This document shows, one piece after another, positions 1 through 6,863 of a stretch of 26,657 bases of DNA. The first letter of the stretch is position 1. Every line of letters begins with the position of its first letter. The DNA is from Candidatus Methanofastidiosia archaeon (GTDB taxonomy: Archaea > Methanobacteriota_B > Thermococci > Methanofastidiosales > Methanofastidiosaceae), in contig PWMA01000002.1 of NCBI GenBank assembly GCA_003558335.1, positions 1-26,657 on the forward strand, given 5' to 3'. A program made the translations under genes and the position numbers. The notes beneath the pieces were generated by a model. That model searched no databases. It saw only the letters and a list, made by a program, of their open reading frames with translations, and had not been told where the DNA came from.

Positions 1-2
1 AG

Positions 3-233
3 ATAAGACCTTTTTTGGCTGTTTTAGGGGGTTTTCTGCCTGAAGCCTTTTTGATATACATAACGCTAGGAATACTAAAAATTCCTTATGGACTTCCTTT
101 GCCTGTTGTATATACAATCCTAGGAAAGGCGTTTGCAGAATTGATTATACTAGGTGTACTAATGGAAATAATACTGAGAAATAAAGGGGTAAAGCAGTTT
201 CTACAATCAAAGGTAGGATTTTTATACCTTTGA
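3..233 (+). CDS. Integral membrane protein, 5'-truncated by window edge
   Basis: The reading frame is open to the left edge, so only the C-terminal part (about 77 residues) is present; an in-frame TTG at 15 is probably internal. The visible part is strongly hydrophobic, with two to three membrane segments separated by a short Pro/Gly-rich loop (KIPYGLPLP), and ends with a short basic tail. The shape resembles small substrate-binding membrane subunits of ECF-type transporters, but no diagnostic motif was recognised, so the function stays open. The stop codon lies inside a perfect hairpin that probably terminates transcription. Confidence 0.55.
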   Translation: MRPFLAVLGGFLPEAFLIYITLGILKIPYGLPLPVVYTILGKAFAELIILGVLMEIILRNKGVKQFLQSKVGFLYL

Positions 234-246
234 TATTTTTATTTTT
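207..246 (+). terminator. Hairpin plus T-run terminator overlapping a stop codon
   Basis: A perfect 9-bp inverted repeat (TCAAAGGTA at 207-215, TACCTTTGA at 225-233) with a 9-nt loop is followed by the T-rich stretch 234-246. The stop codon of the upstream membrane gene forms the end of the right arm. The layout matches an intrinsic terminator. In archaea the T-run alone can terminate, so the stem's role is inferred. Confidence 0.55.
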
Positions 247-362
247 GAAAAAACTGGAAAAATGTTAGAACAAAATGCCTTTACTAAAAATATATATCAA
301 GTACATCGTTTGTTTTTATAGCCTATTTTTTATAAAAACTTTTTCATGAAAAGTTCATCTCA

Positions 363-374
363 TATATTTAAATA
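363..374 (+). promoter_or_regulatory. TATA box of the BFD-like gene
   Basis: TATATTTAAATA is centred about 27 nt before the ATG at 395. This is the TATA-to-start distance expected for a leaderless archaeal transcript. No Shine-Dalgarno site lies between the box and the ATG. Confidence 0.5.
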
Positions 375-394
375 CTTAAAAAAATTGTATTTTT

Positions 395-628
395 ATGGTA
401 AAAGATCAGAACATATGCTATTGTAAAAATGTCACAAAAAAAGATATAATTGAAGCAATAAAAAATGGAGCCGAAACACTTTCAGATATACAAAAGACGA
501 CTTCAGCTTACACTGGAAGCGACTGTGAAACATTGAATCCGAAAGGCAGATCTTGCAATGTTGACATATTTCAAATATTAAAAGAGTACTTTGACGATAT
601 CAGTTCATGTCCATGTTGCAGACATTGA
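395..628 (+). CDS. BFD-like [2Fe-2S]-binding protein
   Basis: This 77-residue protein matches the BFD-like [2Fe-2S] family (bacterioferritin-associated ferredoxin fold). Cys8 and Cys10 form the C-x-C pair, followed by the family signature VTKKDIIEAIKNGAETLSDI. Cys44 and Cys54 flank an NPKGRSC segment and would complete the cluster site, although their spacing (x9) is far wider than the C-x2-C of classical Bfd. Stand-alone archaeal members are thought to carry electrons or act as small redox partners; no partner is visible here. A C-terminal CPCC cluster (72-75) is extra. It is transcribed alone from a TATA box about 27 nt upstream. Confidence 0.8.
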   Translation: MVKDQNICYCKNVTKKDIIEAIKNGAETLSDIQKTTSAYTGSDCETLNPKGRSCNVDIFQILKEYFDDISSCPCCRH

Positions 629-656
629 TAATTATTTTAAAAAATAAAAATAATTA
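629..656. terminator. AT-only inverted repeat between convergent genes
   Basis: TAATTATTTT and AAAATAATTA form a perfect 10-bp inverted repeat between the stop of the BFD-like gene and the stop of the minus-strand micro-ORF. T-runs occur on both strands, so it could end both transcripts. It contains no G or C and would be a weak stem. Confidence 0.35.
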
Positions 657-800
657 GGGAGCTTCAGATACCGGACCTTCGTATATTTCATCTGCCGTTT
701 TTACTTTCGTTAAGCGGTCCAATCTTTTTTCAACTTCTTCAATACTGTGTTTTATTTTTTCAATTTCTTTTCTGATTACTATAATATCTTTTTCTCTCAT
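654..800 (-). CDS. 48-residue coiled-coil micro-protein
   Basis: This short complete frame runs from ATG (800-798) to TAA (656-654). A perfect GGAGGT Shine-Dalgarno lies 7 nt before the ATG, which makes translation credible. The product is charged and mostly helical: heptad-like spacing of I/V/L between Glu and Lys runs from residue 5 to about 33, ending in a short acidic tail (EGPVSEAP). No family was recognised. A TATA-like element on the minus strand near 855-865 gives a leader of about 30 nt, consistent with the Shine-Dalgarno. It could be a small regulatory or adaptor protein, but this is not supported beyond its shape. Confidence 0.55.
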   Translation of the reverse strand: MREKDIIVIRKEIEKIKHSIEEVEKRLDRLTKVKTADEIYEGPVSEAP

Positions 801-961
801 ATCTATTACCTCCAATCAAAAATATTTTTATTATTTTTATTATTTTTTTCCCACTTATATATTTTTGGCTTTTAAAATATATATTCTTAATAACACTTAA
901 GTTCCAATAGATTTAATAACTGTCTCACATACCACTGTCAAAAATAGAAGTTGGTGAAAAA

Positions 962-1201
962 GTGAAATTAAACGACTTTGAGAAGATGGTTTATAACGGA
1001 TTGATGAAGTGTGAGAATCTTGAAGATTGTAAAATTATTTTAAAAGAATCTATAAAAGCCCTAAATGAATTAAAAGATGATGACAATGCCAAACCTTACT
1101 ATCTAAATACTTTATCAAATATCTCAGCTATGCTTCAGATGTTGAATCACTCTTTATCAGTTGAGCAGTTTAAGGATGAACTGGCCAAAGTGGCAAAATA
1201 G
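962..1201 (+). CDS. Small helical protein of unknown function
   Basis: This 79-residue frame opens with GTG preceded by GGTGA a few bases upstream, an acceptable Shine-Dalgarno. The sequence is soluble, charged and predicted all-helical, with two Cys in a C-x5-C arrangement near residues 17-23 and no membrane segment. No known domain was recognised. A TATA-like element (CTTTTAAAATATATA, about 874-888) lies about 80 nt upstream, so the transcript would have a leader. It is divergent from the 48-residue micro-ORF and shares a 161-bp AT-rich spacer with it. Confidence 0.55.
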   Translation: MKLNDFEKMVYNGLMKCENLEDCKIILKESIKALNELKDDDNAKPYYLNTLSNISAMLQMLNHSLSVEQFKDELAKVAK

Positions 1202-1289
1202 AGACCATAAATAAAATATTATGTTCAGACAAAAATAGGCTATATATTCTTTGAAGTTAATAAATCTTGTTTTCTTTAAAGCCCATAAA

Positions 1290-1298
1290 ATTTATATA
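1290..1298 (+). promoter_or_regulatory. TATA box of the TPR gene
   Basis: ATTTATATA is placed so that transcription would begin near 1320, leaving a leader of about 20-25 nt containing a GTGAG Shine-Dalgarno-like site before the ATG at 1347. Confidence 0.4.
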
Positions 1299-1346
1299 GA
1301 TTGGTATAACTAAATTACTATAGAGTCAAATTGTAAAGTGAGAAAA

Positions 1347-1985
1347 ATGGATGGACAAGGCGGAAGTTTCACATTGTGGGAAGAATTCTATAATGCTTCT
1401 ATTAGTTTACTAAAGATGGATAGATATAGTGAAGCAAAAAGACTTGCAAAAAAATCCCTTAATGAAGCAATAGATATTTATGGAAAGTTCCATTCAAGCT
1501 CCGGAATGAGCCTTTTTTTATTGGGACTCATATCTCAATATCAAGCAGAATACAGGGAAGCAGAAGAGCATTATGAAAAAGCATTGTCTATATTTGAAAA
1601 AATATTTCCGCCTAATGACAATGTTTTGTTAAGTGTTTTGCAAAATCTTGCTTTTGTTTATCAGTCTCAAGGCAAATATCCAGAAGCAGAGCAACTTTAT
1701 AAAAAAGTATTAAAAATAAAAGAAAATGAACATGGAAAGGAAAATCCTGAAATTATTTCAATACTCTGCTCTCTTGCCAATCTATTAAAGGAAATGAAAA
1801 AATTTGAAGAGGCCGAAAGCCTCTACACCAGAGGACTTCAAATACTTATACACCAATATGGTCCTGACCACCCTCAAATAGGAGACATTTACGTCAATCT
1901 CCATAAGATATATTCAATATTAAATAAACGAGAAGAGGACAAACAGCTTTATAACTTTTTGAAAAAGCACTCTGACTACTTCTAA
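1347..1985 (+). CDS. Tetratricopeptide-repeat protein (kinesin light chain-type TPRs)
   Basis: The protein consists almost wholly of 42-residue TPR units of the type found in kinesin light chain-like proteins. Clear repeats are AEYREAEEHYEKALSIFEKIF, then GKYPEAEQLYKKVLKIKENEHG, then KKFEEAESLYTRGLQILIHQYG, plus a weaker N-terminal unit around DRYSEAKRLAKKSLNEA and a degraded C-terminal one. TPR arrays are protein-interaction scaffolds; neither signal peptide nor catalytic domain is attached, so the partner is unknown. ATG at 1347 is preferred because GTGAG sits at Shine-Dalgarno distance; a GTG at 1338 is the alternative and adds three residues. It has its own promoter and is separated from trmO by only 44 bp. 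Confidence 0.8.
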   Translation: MDGQGGSFTLWEEFYNASISLLKMDRYSEAKRLAKKSLNEAIDIYGKFHSSSGMSLFLLGLISQYQAEYREAEEHYEKALSIFEKIFPPNDNVLLSVLQNLAFVYQSQGKYPEAEQLYKKVLKIKENEHGKENPEIISILCSLANLLKEMKKFEEAESLYTRGLQILIHQYGPDHPQIGDIYVNLHKIYSILNKREEDKQLYNFLKKHSDYF

Positions 1986-2000
1986 AATGCTTTTGGATAG

Positions 2001-2012
2001 ACTTATATAAGT
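2001..2012 (+). promoter_or_regulatory. Palindromic TATA box before the TrmO gene
   Basis: ACTTATATAAGT is a perfect 12-bp palindrome centred about 24 nt before the ATG at 2030, the position of a TATA box for a leaderless mRNA. Confidence 0.5.
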
Positions 2013-2029
2013 TTTAAAAAAAACTATAT

Positions 2030-2512
2030 ATGGCCGAAATTTGTTATAGGCCCATCGGGTTAGTCCATTCAAAATTTAAGGATAATAATAAAGTTCCCAT
2101 TCAATCAATTTTTTCTAAGGATGAAGGCGTAATAGAGATATATCCTGAATTTTTAGAAGGACTAAAAGATCTTGATGGATTTTCACATATTTATTTGATT
2201 TATCATTTTCACCTCTCAAAAGGATTTTCACTAAAAGTTACTCCTTTTCTCAATAATGCAGAAAAAGGTGTATTCTCTACAAGAGCTCCAAAAAGACCAA
2301 ATAACATTGGGCTTTCAATACTTAAGATAAAAAAAATAGAAGACAATAGAATATATGTCTTGGATATAGATGTTATTGATAAAACTCCTGTATTAGATAT
2401 AAAACCATATGTATCTCTCTTTGATAATAGATCTGATGCTAAAGATGGTTGGTTTTCCGATAAAAACACTACTCAAAAGAGTTATCTATCTGACAATAGA
2501 TTTTTGGATTAG
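2030..2512 (+). CDS. trmO: TrmO-like tRNA m6t6A37 methyltransferase (TsaA/UPF0066 family)
   Basis: The family (TsaA/YaeB/VirR, now TrmO) uses S-adenosylmethionine to N6-methylate threonylcarbamoyl-A37 in tRNA. Family hallmarks are visible: an N-terminal YRPIGLVHSKF strand, DLDGFSHIYLIYHFH around residues 47-61, FSTRAPKRPNNIGLS around 83-97, and the DVIDKTPVLDIKPYV block around 124-138. The 160-residue length fits archaeal members, which lack the bacterial C-terminal extension. Its substrate modification would be made by the Kae1-Sua5-Bud32 operon 3.4 kb downstream, which supports the role. The start is the leaderless ATG downstream of a palindromic TATA box. Archaeal homologues are only partly characterised, so the exact substrate is inferred. 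Confidence 0.85.
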   Translation: MAEICYRPIGLVHSKFKDNNKVPIQSIFSKDEGVIEIYPEFLEGLKDLDGFSHIYLIYHFHLSKGFSLKVTPFLNNAEKGVFSTRAPKRPNNIGLSILKIKKIEDNRIYVLDIDVIDKTPVLDIKPYVSLFDNRSDAKDGWFSDKNTTQKSYLSDNRFLD

Positions 2513-2520
2513 CTGTTGAA

Positions 2521-3630
2521 ATGTTTATAAAAGGTTTTGAATTTAGTTTAAGGGAATTAGCCGGATCAATGGGCGACCTAGGAACTTTGTTGCCTCTATC
2601 AATAGGTTTAATCATGGTTAATGGTTTAGATCCTGCCGGATTCCTTGTTATTTTTGGAATTGTAAATATTTTCTTAGGATTGATTTATAAACTTCCTATG
2701 CCTTTACAGCCAAAAAAAGCTGTTGCAACTGTTGCCATCGCTCAAGGATGGGCACCTTCTCTTATTTACTCTACTGGATTTGGTTTAGGTATTTTGTGGA
2801 TAGCTCTTTACTTTACAAACTTAATCCAAGTTATTGTAAGGTATACTCCTAAAGCCGTAACAAGAGGAATTATTTTAGCTATAGGATTTAGTTTATTTCT
2901 AACAGGTTTTGAATATTTCAGAACAGATATTTTTATTGGTATCTTATCTATTTTAATCATAATAATATTTAGAAAAAGCAGTAAATTTCCCGCAGCCATA
3001 GCATTGATGATAATGGCTATTTTTTTGATGGCTTTAAACGACGAACTAAGGGGAATAATTGAAATAGGATTTACACTTCCACCACTTACCACTATTTCAT
3101 TCACAGATTTATATAGAGGAATGCTTTTAGTGGGGTTTGCTCAGGTTCCTCTCACTTTGACAAATGCAGTCATAGCGGTTACTGCACTAATAAAGGAATA
3201 TTTTCCAGAAAAGCCCATATCAGAAAAAAAGATATTGATTAACACAGGTATTATCAATATTGTGGCCCCTTTTTTTGGAGGATTCCCAATGTGTCACGGA
3301 GCAGGGGGCCTAGCAGGCCAATATAACTTTGGTGCTAGGACTGGAGGTGCAAATATTATGGAAGGTGCGATTGAAATTAACTTAGGATTGTTTTTATCAA
3401 AGTCTATATTAAATCTATTTTCAGTTTTCCCTATGAGTATACTAGGAGCAATGCTTTTTTATGTATCTTATGAACTAGTTAAATTAGCTCAAGATATTAA
3501 ATCAAGACATGAAATAGTAATAATGCTTATTACTGCAGTTATTTCTGTAATATCGAATATGGCTATCGGATTTACAGTTGGGATTATAATATTTTATCTC
3601 TTTAAAAACTTGAAAGCGCAATCAAATTAG
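2521..3630 (+). CDS. MOT1-like molybdate/sulfate transporter
   Basis: This 369-residue polytopic membrane protein has about 10-11 helices. It belongs to the MOT1/sulfate-transporter-like family: the N-terminal GSMGDLGTLLPL block (residues 15-26), the LPMPLQPKKAVATVA block (about 58-72) and the glycine-rich MCHGAGGLAGQYNFGARTGG block (about 259-278) are characteristic. Plant and algal MOT1 import molybdate; archaeal substrates are inferred to be molybdate or a related oxyanion. It starts 8 bp after trmO on the same strand, so co-transcription is likely, although no strong Shine-Dalgarno was seen. Molybdate or tungstate supply would suit enzymes such as formylmethanofuran dehydrogenase in a methanogen, but none is in this window. 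Confidence 0.75.
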   Translation: MFIKGFEFSLRELAGSMGDLGTLLPLSIGLIMVNGLDPAGFLVIFGIVNIFLGLIYKLPMPLQPKKAVATVAIAQGWAPSLIYSTGFGLGILWIALYFTNLIQVIVRYTPKAVTRGIILAIGFSLFLTGFEYFRTDIFIGILSILIIIIFRKSSKFPAAIALMIMAIFLMALNDELRGIIEIGFTLPPLTTISFTDLYRGMLLVGFAQVPLTLTNAVIAVTALIKEYFPEKPISEKKILINTGIINIVAPFFGGFPMCHGAGGLAGQYNFGARTGGANIMEGAIEINLGLFLSKSILNLFSVFPMSILGAMLFYVSYELVKLAQDIKSRHEIVIMLITAVISVISNMAIGFTVGIIIFYLFKNLKAQSN

Positions 3631-3636
3631 GATATA

Positions 3637-3648
3637 CTTTTAAATATT
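3637..3648 (+). promoter_or_regulatory. TATA box of the winged-helix regulator gene
   Basis: CTTTTAAATATT is centred about 24 nt before the ATG at 3667, consistent with leaderless transcription separate from the transporter gene just upstream. Confidence 0.45.
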
Positions 3649-3666
3649 CAATAATATATACTGCTT

Positions 3667-4275
3667 ATGGTCACTTTAGATGATGCATTGCATATTATAA
3701 CTACGGACGATGAAAAAGCTAAGATTGTCGCCATGGAGTTGGCAAATGACAACGGTAGAAGAATAATTGACTCCTTGTTTATTGAGCATCAGTCTGCTAG
3801 CGATTTAGCAAATAAGCTGAACATTCCAATGCCCACAGTAATGTTTCATATAGAACGGCTAATGGAAATAGGACTTATAGATGTAGTTGATACAAAACTA
3901 TCAAGAAAGTTTAAGGATATTAAATATTATGGGCCTAAAAAAACTGCCATACTTATAGTTCCATCTCAAAGGGAAGAAACTGTAAGGAGTTTATCTGCAA
4001 CTCTTAAGGCTTCACAGATAACTGTGCCAACAGCCTTTTTAGTAATGTTCTTTGTGGCTATTTTGGGAATAGGGTTTAGCGTGCCGGGTATTTTTCAAAC
4101 TTTTTATTCAGATCAACCTTCAATAATGGCTGATGGTATAATGGACAATGAAATAGGAATAGCTCTTGAAGAAGAACCTAGTCAAAATCCATTTATACCT
4201 TTATTCTATACTTTAATTGGAGGCGCAACTTCACTCCTGATAATACTTATCTTACTAAAGTTAAAAGGTAGATGA
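3667..4275 (+). CDS. Membrane-anchored winged-helix (ArsR-like) regulator
   Basis: Residues about 15-95 form a winged helix-turn-helix: RRIIDSLFIEHQSASDLANKLNIPMPTVMFHIERLMEIGLIDVV has the recognition-helix and wing layout of ArsR-type archaeal regulators. Two hydrophobic helices follow (about 119-143 and 176-199) with an acidic roughly 30-residue loop between them, so the DNA-binding domain would be tethered to the inner face of the membrane. Such one-component membrane regulators are known in archaea, but the ligand of this one is unknown. It ends 1 bp before the NAD kinase start, so the two are probably co-transcribed. No metal-binding Cys/His cluster was seen in the helix-turn-helix domain. 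Confidence 0.75.
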   Translation: MVTLDDALHIITTDDEKAKIVAMELANDNGRRIIDSLFIEHQSASDLANKLNIPMPTVMFHIERLMEIGLIDVVDTKLSRKFKDIKYYGPKKTAILIVPSQREETVRSLSATLKASQITVPTAFLVMFFVAILGIGFSVPGIFQTFYSDQPSIMADGIMDNEIGIALEEEPSQNPFIPLFYTLIGGATSLLIILILLKLKGR

Positions 4276-4276
4276 T

Positions 4277-5026
4277 TTGAAGATAGGCATAATCTCTAGA
4301 AGAGATAGAGAAAAGGCATTAGATATTGCTAAACAGATATCAGAATATTTAAATAATAAATACGAAGTCTATTTTGATGAAACTCTTAAAGACTATTTTC
4401 CCAATAAAAACTATTCAAAAAAAATTGGAGATGTGGATTTATTAATTTCAGTTGGTGGCGACGGAACTATTCTAAAGTCTGTTAAAAGATATCTTAATAC
4501 TCCAATATTAGGAGTTAATGTTGGCACTGTTGGTTATTTAAACGAGATACTTCCTGAAGAAATTAATTTAATACCTGATATAATTGAAAATCACACTATC
4601 GAAGAACGTAGTATGATTTCTTGTAAAATAGGCAATAAGATTTTAGAGGCTTTAAACGATATCGTTATAAGAACGGAAGCTGCCACAAGAGTGTCTCAAG
4701 TCAAAGTAGAAATTTCCGACAAAGAGCAAATTGTTTCAGGAGATGGGGTTATTATAACAACTCCAACAGGCTCAACAGCCTACTCTTTTTCTGCTGGAGG
4801 TCCAGTTATAAAATCTAATTCTCAAGAATTTGGAATTACACCAATATGTCCTCTTTATAGAAAAGCAAGTCCTATGGTTTACCCTGATAATGAGACTGTA
4901 ATTGTAACGGCATTGGATAGGCCATGTGCTATCGTTGCAGATGGTTTTCCCGAAGGAACCATGAAAGCCGGAGATAAACTAGAAGTTAAAAAAAGTCATT
5001 TAAAAGCTCGATTTGTCAAGAAGTGA
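4277..5026 (+). CDS. nadK: NAD kinase
   Basis: This enzyme phosphorylates NAD to NADP in the cytoplasm. The 249-residue protein shows the conserved GGDGT motif (60-64) that carries the catalytic Asp, a VNVGTVGYLNE block (about 80-90; Val replaces the more usual Leu) and the TPTGSTAYSFSAGGP substrate-binding block (162-176). The length fits archaeal NadK, which lacks the extra phosphatase domain found in some methanogens. It begins at TTG (4277) immediately after the regulator's stop, with GGTAGATGA upstream, and ends overlapping or abutting Nob1, so regulator-nadK-nob1 looks like one transcript. Confidence 0.93.
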   Translation: MKIGIISRRDREKALDIAKQISEYLNNKYEVYFDETLKDYFPNKNYSKKIGDVDLLISVGGDGTILKSVKRYLNTPILGVNVGTVGYLNEILPEEINLIPDIIENHTIEERSMISCKIGNKILEALNDIVIRTEAATRVSQVKVEISDKEQIVSGDGVIITTPTGSTAYSFSAGGPVIKSNSQEFGITPICPLYRKASPMVYPDNETVIVTALDRPCAIVADGFPEGTMKAGDKLEVKKSHLKARFVKK

Positions 5027-5027
5027 T

Positions 5028-5498
5028 TTGTTGAACTTAGTAGTCGATTCTTCTGCAATAATAGGTGGATTCCTTCCAGAGGAAGATAATTATTTTACTG
5101 TATCTGAAGTAATAGATGAAATTGGGGATGAGTCATCCAAAGAAAGATTACTTTATTTTTTAAATTCTGGAAAGATTCTTATAAAAACCCCAATAGAAAA
5201 AACTCTAAAAGAAGTTACTAAAAGATCTGAGATTACAGGCGACACTCTTTCCATTACAGATTTAAAATTAATTTCACTCGCTCTTGATCTAGATTCTGTA
5301 ATTATTACTGAAGATTATGGGATACAGAATGTAGCTTCTACTTTAGGAATACGATGTAAATCCATTAGAGAGTCTGGGATAAAGAAAACCATAAATTGGG
5401 AATACTACTGTATGGGTTGTAAAAAAATCTACTCAAAAAATAAAAAAGTCTGTCAAGATTGTGGCAGTAAAATAAAAAGGCGACCTAGATATACATAA
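5028..5498 (+). CDS. nob1: rRNA maturation endonuclease Nob1 (PIN + zinc ribbon)
   Basis: Nob1 cuts pre-16S rRNA at the 3' end during small-subunit maturation. The N-terminal PIN domain shows VVDSSAIIGGF (first acidic residue), the conserved Glu of VSEVIDEI, a central LSITDLKLISLALDLD and VIITEDYGIQNVA with the last acidic residue. The C-terminal zinc ribbon has two C-x2-C pairs (CMGC, CQDC) and ends in a basic tail. The order is canonical for archaeal Nob1. Start choice is ambiguous: TTG at 5013 overlaps nadK, while TTG at 5028 or 5031 fits the family N-terminus better and follows an AAGTGA site. The partner-type KH and Rio1 genes are at 25-26 kb. Confidence 0.88.
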   Translation: MLNLVVDSSAIIGGFLPEEDNYFTVSEVIDEIGDESSKERLLYFLNSGKILIKTPIEKTLKEVTKRSEITGDTLSITDLKLISLALDLDSVIITEDYGIQNVASTLGIRCKSIRESGIKKTINWEYYCMGCKKIYSKNKKVCQDCGSKIKRRPRYT

Positions 5499-5592
5499 TA
5501 TTGAGTATTATATTTATTATTTTTAACTACAATAATGATTAAATCTATATTTAATAAACGTGTTTTATTTCTGTGTAATTAATACTACACAA

Positions 5593-5755
5593 ACAGAAGA
5601 AGACTATCTAAAAGCTATTCAAGCATTACAGAAGATTAACAAATAACATTAACTAAAGATGTTGCCAAAATATTAGACGCAAGACATCAAACAACTGTAG
5701 AAATTATAACAAACTTTAATTAAAGTTACCAATGAGCAGGTTATCCAATTTAGAT
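5593..5755 (+). pseudogene. Degraded DtxR/MntR-type metal-dependent regulator
   Basis: Three reading-frame pieces, joined by two frameshifts, follow the order of the DtxR-family helix-turn-helix domain. 5593-5643 reads TEEDYLKAIQALQKINK and then stops. 5646-5720 (another frame) reads TLTKDVAKILDARHQTTVEI and a few more residues. About 5712-5755 (third frame) reads LIKVTNEQVIQFRYS. These correspond to the EEDYLKAIYEL first helix, the (V/L)xTxDIAxxLgv recognition region and the KLxxEGLIxxxxY wing of intact family members. No start codon or C-terminal metal-binding or dimerisation domain is recognisable. The match is from memory of the family and was not searched. Confidence 0.55.
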
Positions 5756-5861
5756 ATTCTTAAATCAGAAGATCAATAGAACCTTGGAAAACAAAATATA
5801 AGGTCCTTCTAAAATGAAATATTTTTAAATAAAGTGAAACAATCTTCTAAAAATAAATAAG

Positions 5862-5870
5862 TTATATAAA
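5862..5870 (+). promoter_or_regulatory. TATA box of the kae1-sua5-bud32 operon
   Basis: TTATATAAA is centred about 26 nt before the ATG at 5892, implying a leaderless operon mRNA. Confidence 0.5.
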
Positions 5871-5891
5871 AGTAATTGCAGTATCAATATT

Positions 5892-6863
5892 ATGATATCT
5901 CTTGGAATAGAGGGTACAGCTCATACGCTTGGAGTTGGGATAGTTTCTGAAGAAAATGTTCTCTCAAATATTACCGATTCTTATTGCTCAGATGGAGGAA
6001 TTCATCCTCGAGAGGCAGCAGATCATCATGCAAGTGTAATAGGAAAAATAATGGAGAATTCCTTATCTGAAGCAGGTATAAAAAAAGAAGATATCGATTT
6101 AATATCCTTTTCAATGGGCCCTGGTCTTGGGCCATGTCTAAGAATTGTAGCAAGTGCTGCAAGATCACTTTCTATTAATCTCAATATACCCATAATTGGC
6201 GTTAATCATTGTGTAGCTCATATTGAGATCGGGAGATTTATTACTGGTGCAAAAGATCCAGTTACTCTTTATGTTTCTGGAGGGAATACTCAAATATTAG
6301 CCTATGCAGAGAAGAAATATAGGGTATTTGGAGAAACTTTAGATATTGGTATAGGCAATATGCAGGATACTTTCGGTAGAGAACTTGAGATAGGTTTTCC
6401 CTGTGGCAAAGAAATAGATCTACTTGCTAACAAAGGACAAAATTATCTAGAATTACCTTACTCTATAAAAGGAATGGATTTTTCTTTTTCTGGTCTTTTA
6501 ACAGAATCAATTAAAAAACTAAAAACCAATAGGCAAGAAGATGTTACATTTTCAATTATGGAAACTGCTTATTCTTTGGTAGTTGAAGCATCAGAACGAG
6601 CTATGTCTCACACTGAAAAAAATGAGCTATTATTGACCGGCGGGGTTGCATCTTCAAAAAGATTAAAAGATATGTGCAGTTTGATGTGTTTAGAAAGAGA
6701 CGCTGCTTTTTTTATTCCCCCTCCCTCTTTGTGTCGTGATAATGGAGCTATGATTGCATATCAAGGGCTATTGGAATACACAAATGGAAGAAGAATGAAA
6801 ATTGAAGAAACTGTAATAAAACAAAAGTGGAGGACAGATGAGGTGGAAGTAAATTGGATATAA
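5892..6863 (+). CDS. kae1: Kae1, tRNA N6-threonylcarbamoyltransferase catalytic subunit
   Basis: Kae1 (TsaD/Qri7 family) is the KEOPS subunit that transfers the threonylcarbamoyl group from TC-AMP to A37 of ANN-decoding tRNAs. The 323-residue protein has the ASKHA fold with the iron-binding pair His106 and His110 (NHCVAHIEIG), the phosphate-binding SGGNTQIL loop near 129-136, an EIG-x-P block near 176, the GGVASSKRL block near 249, and the late CRDNGAMIA Asp that completes the metal site. In many euryarchaea Kae1 is fused to Bud32; here it ends without the kinase. Sua5 starts inside its last codons, then Bud32 follows. Confidence 0.95.
   Translation: MISLGIEGTAHTLGVGIVSEENVLSNITDSYCSDGGIHPREAADHHASVIGKIMENSLSEAGIKKEDIDLISFSMGPGLGPCLRIVASAARSLSINLNIPIIGVNHCVAHIEIGRFITGAKDPVTLYVSGGNTQILAYAEKKYRVFGETLDIGIGNMQDTFGRELEIGFPCGKEIDLLANKGQNYLELPYSIKGMDFSFSGLLTESIKKLKTNRQEDVTFSIMETAYSLVVEASERAMSHTEKNELLLTGGVASSKRLKDMCSLMCLERDAAFFIPPPSLCRDNGAMIAYQGLLEYTNGRRMKIEETVIKQKWRTDEVEVNWI

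Larger units (their letters stand above)
5499..5891 (+). other. 393-bp spacer holding a decayed regulator and the kae1 promoter
   Basis: No intact gene was found on either strand. The middle (about 5593-5755) reads as a frameshifted DtxR-type regulator remnant, annotated separately. The right end carries the kae1 TATA box. A 6-bp inverted repeat (TGTGTA 5572-5577, TACACA 5586-5591) lies just before the remnant and could be an old operator or chance. Confidence 0.5.

Noticed and set aside
5013..5027. Upstream TTG start for Nob1
   Set aside because: It lies inside nadK and adds residues outside the family N-terminus; TTG at 5028 or 5031 is closer to the PIN start. It cannot be fully excluded.
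5499..5891. Possible RNA gene in the nob1-kae1 spacer
   Set aside because: No tRNA cloverleaf, GC-rich stem or box C/D motif pair was seen; the protein-like remnant explains the sequence better.
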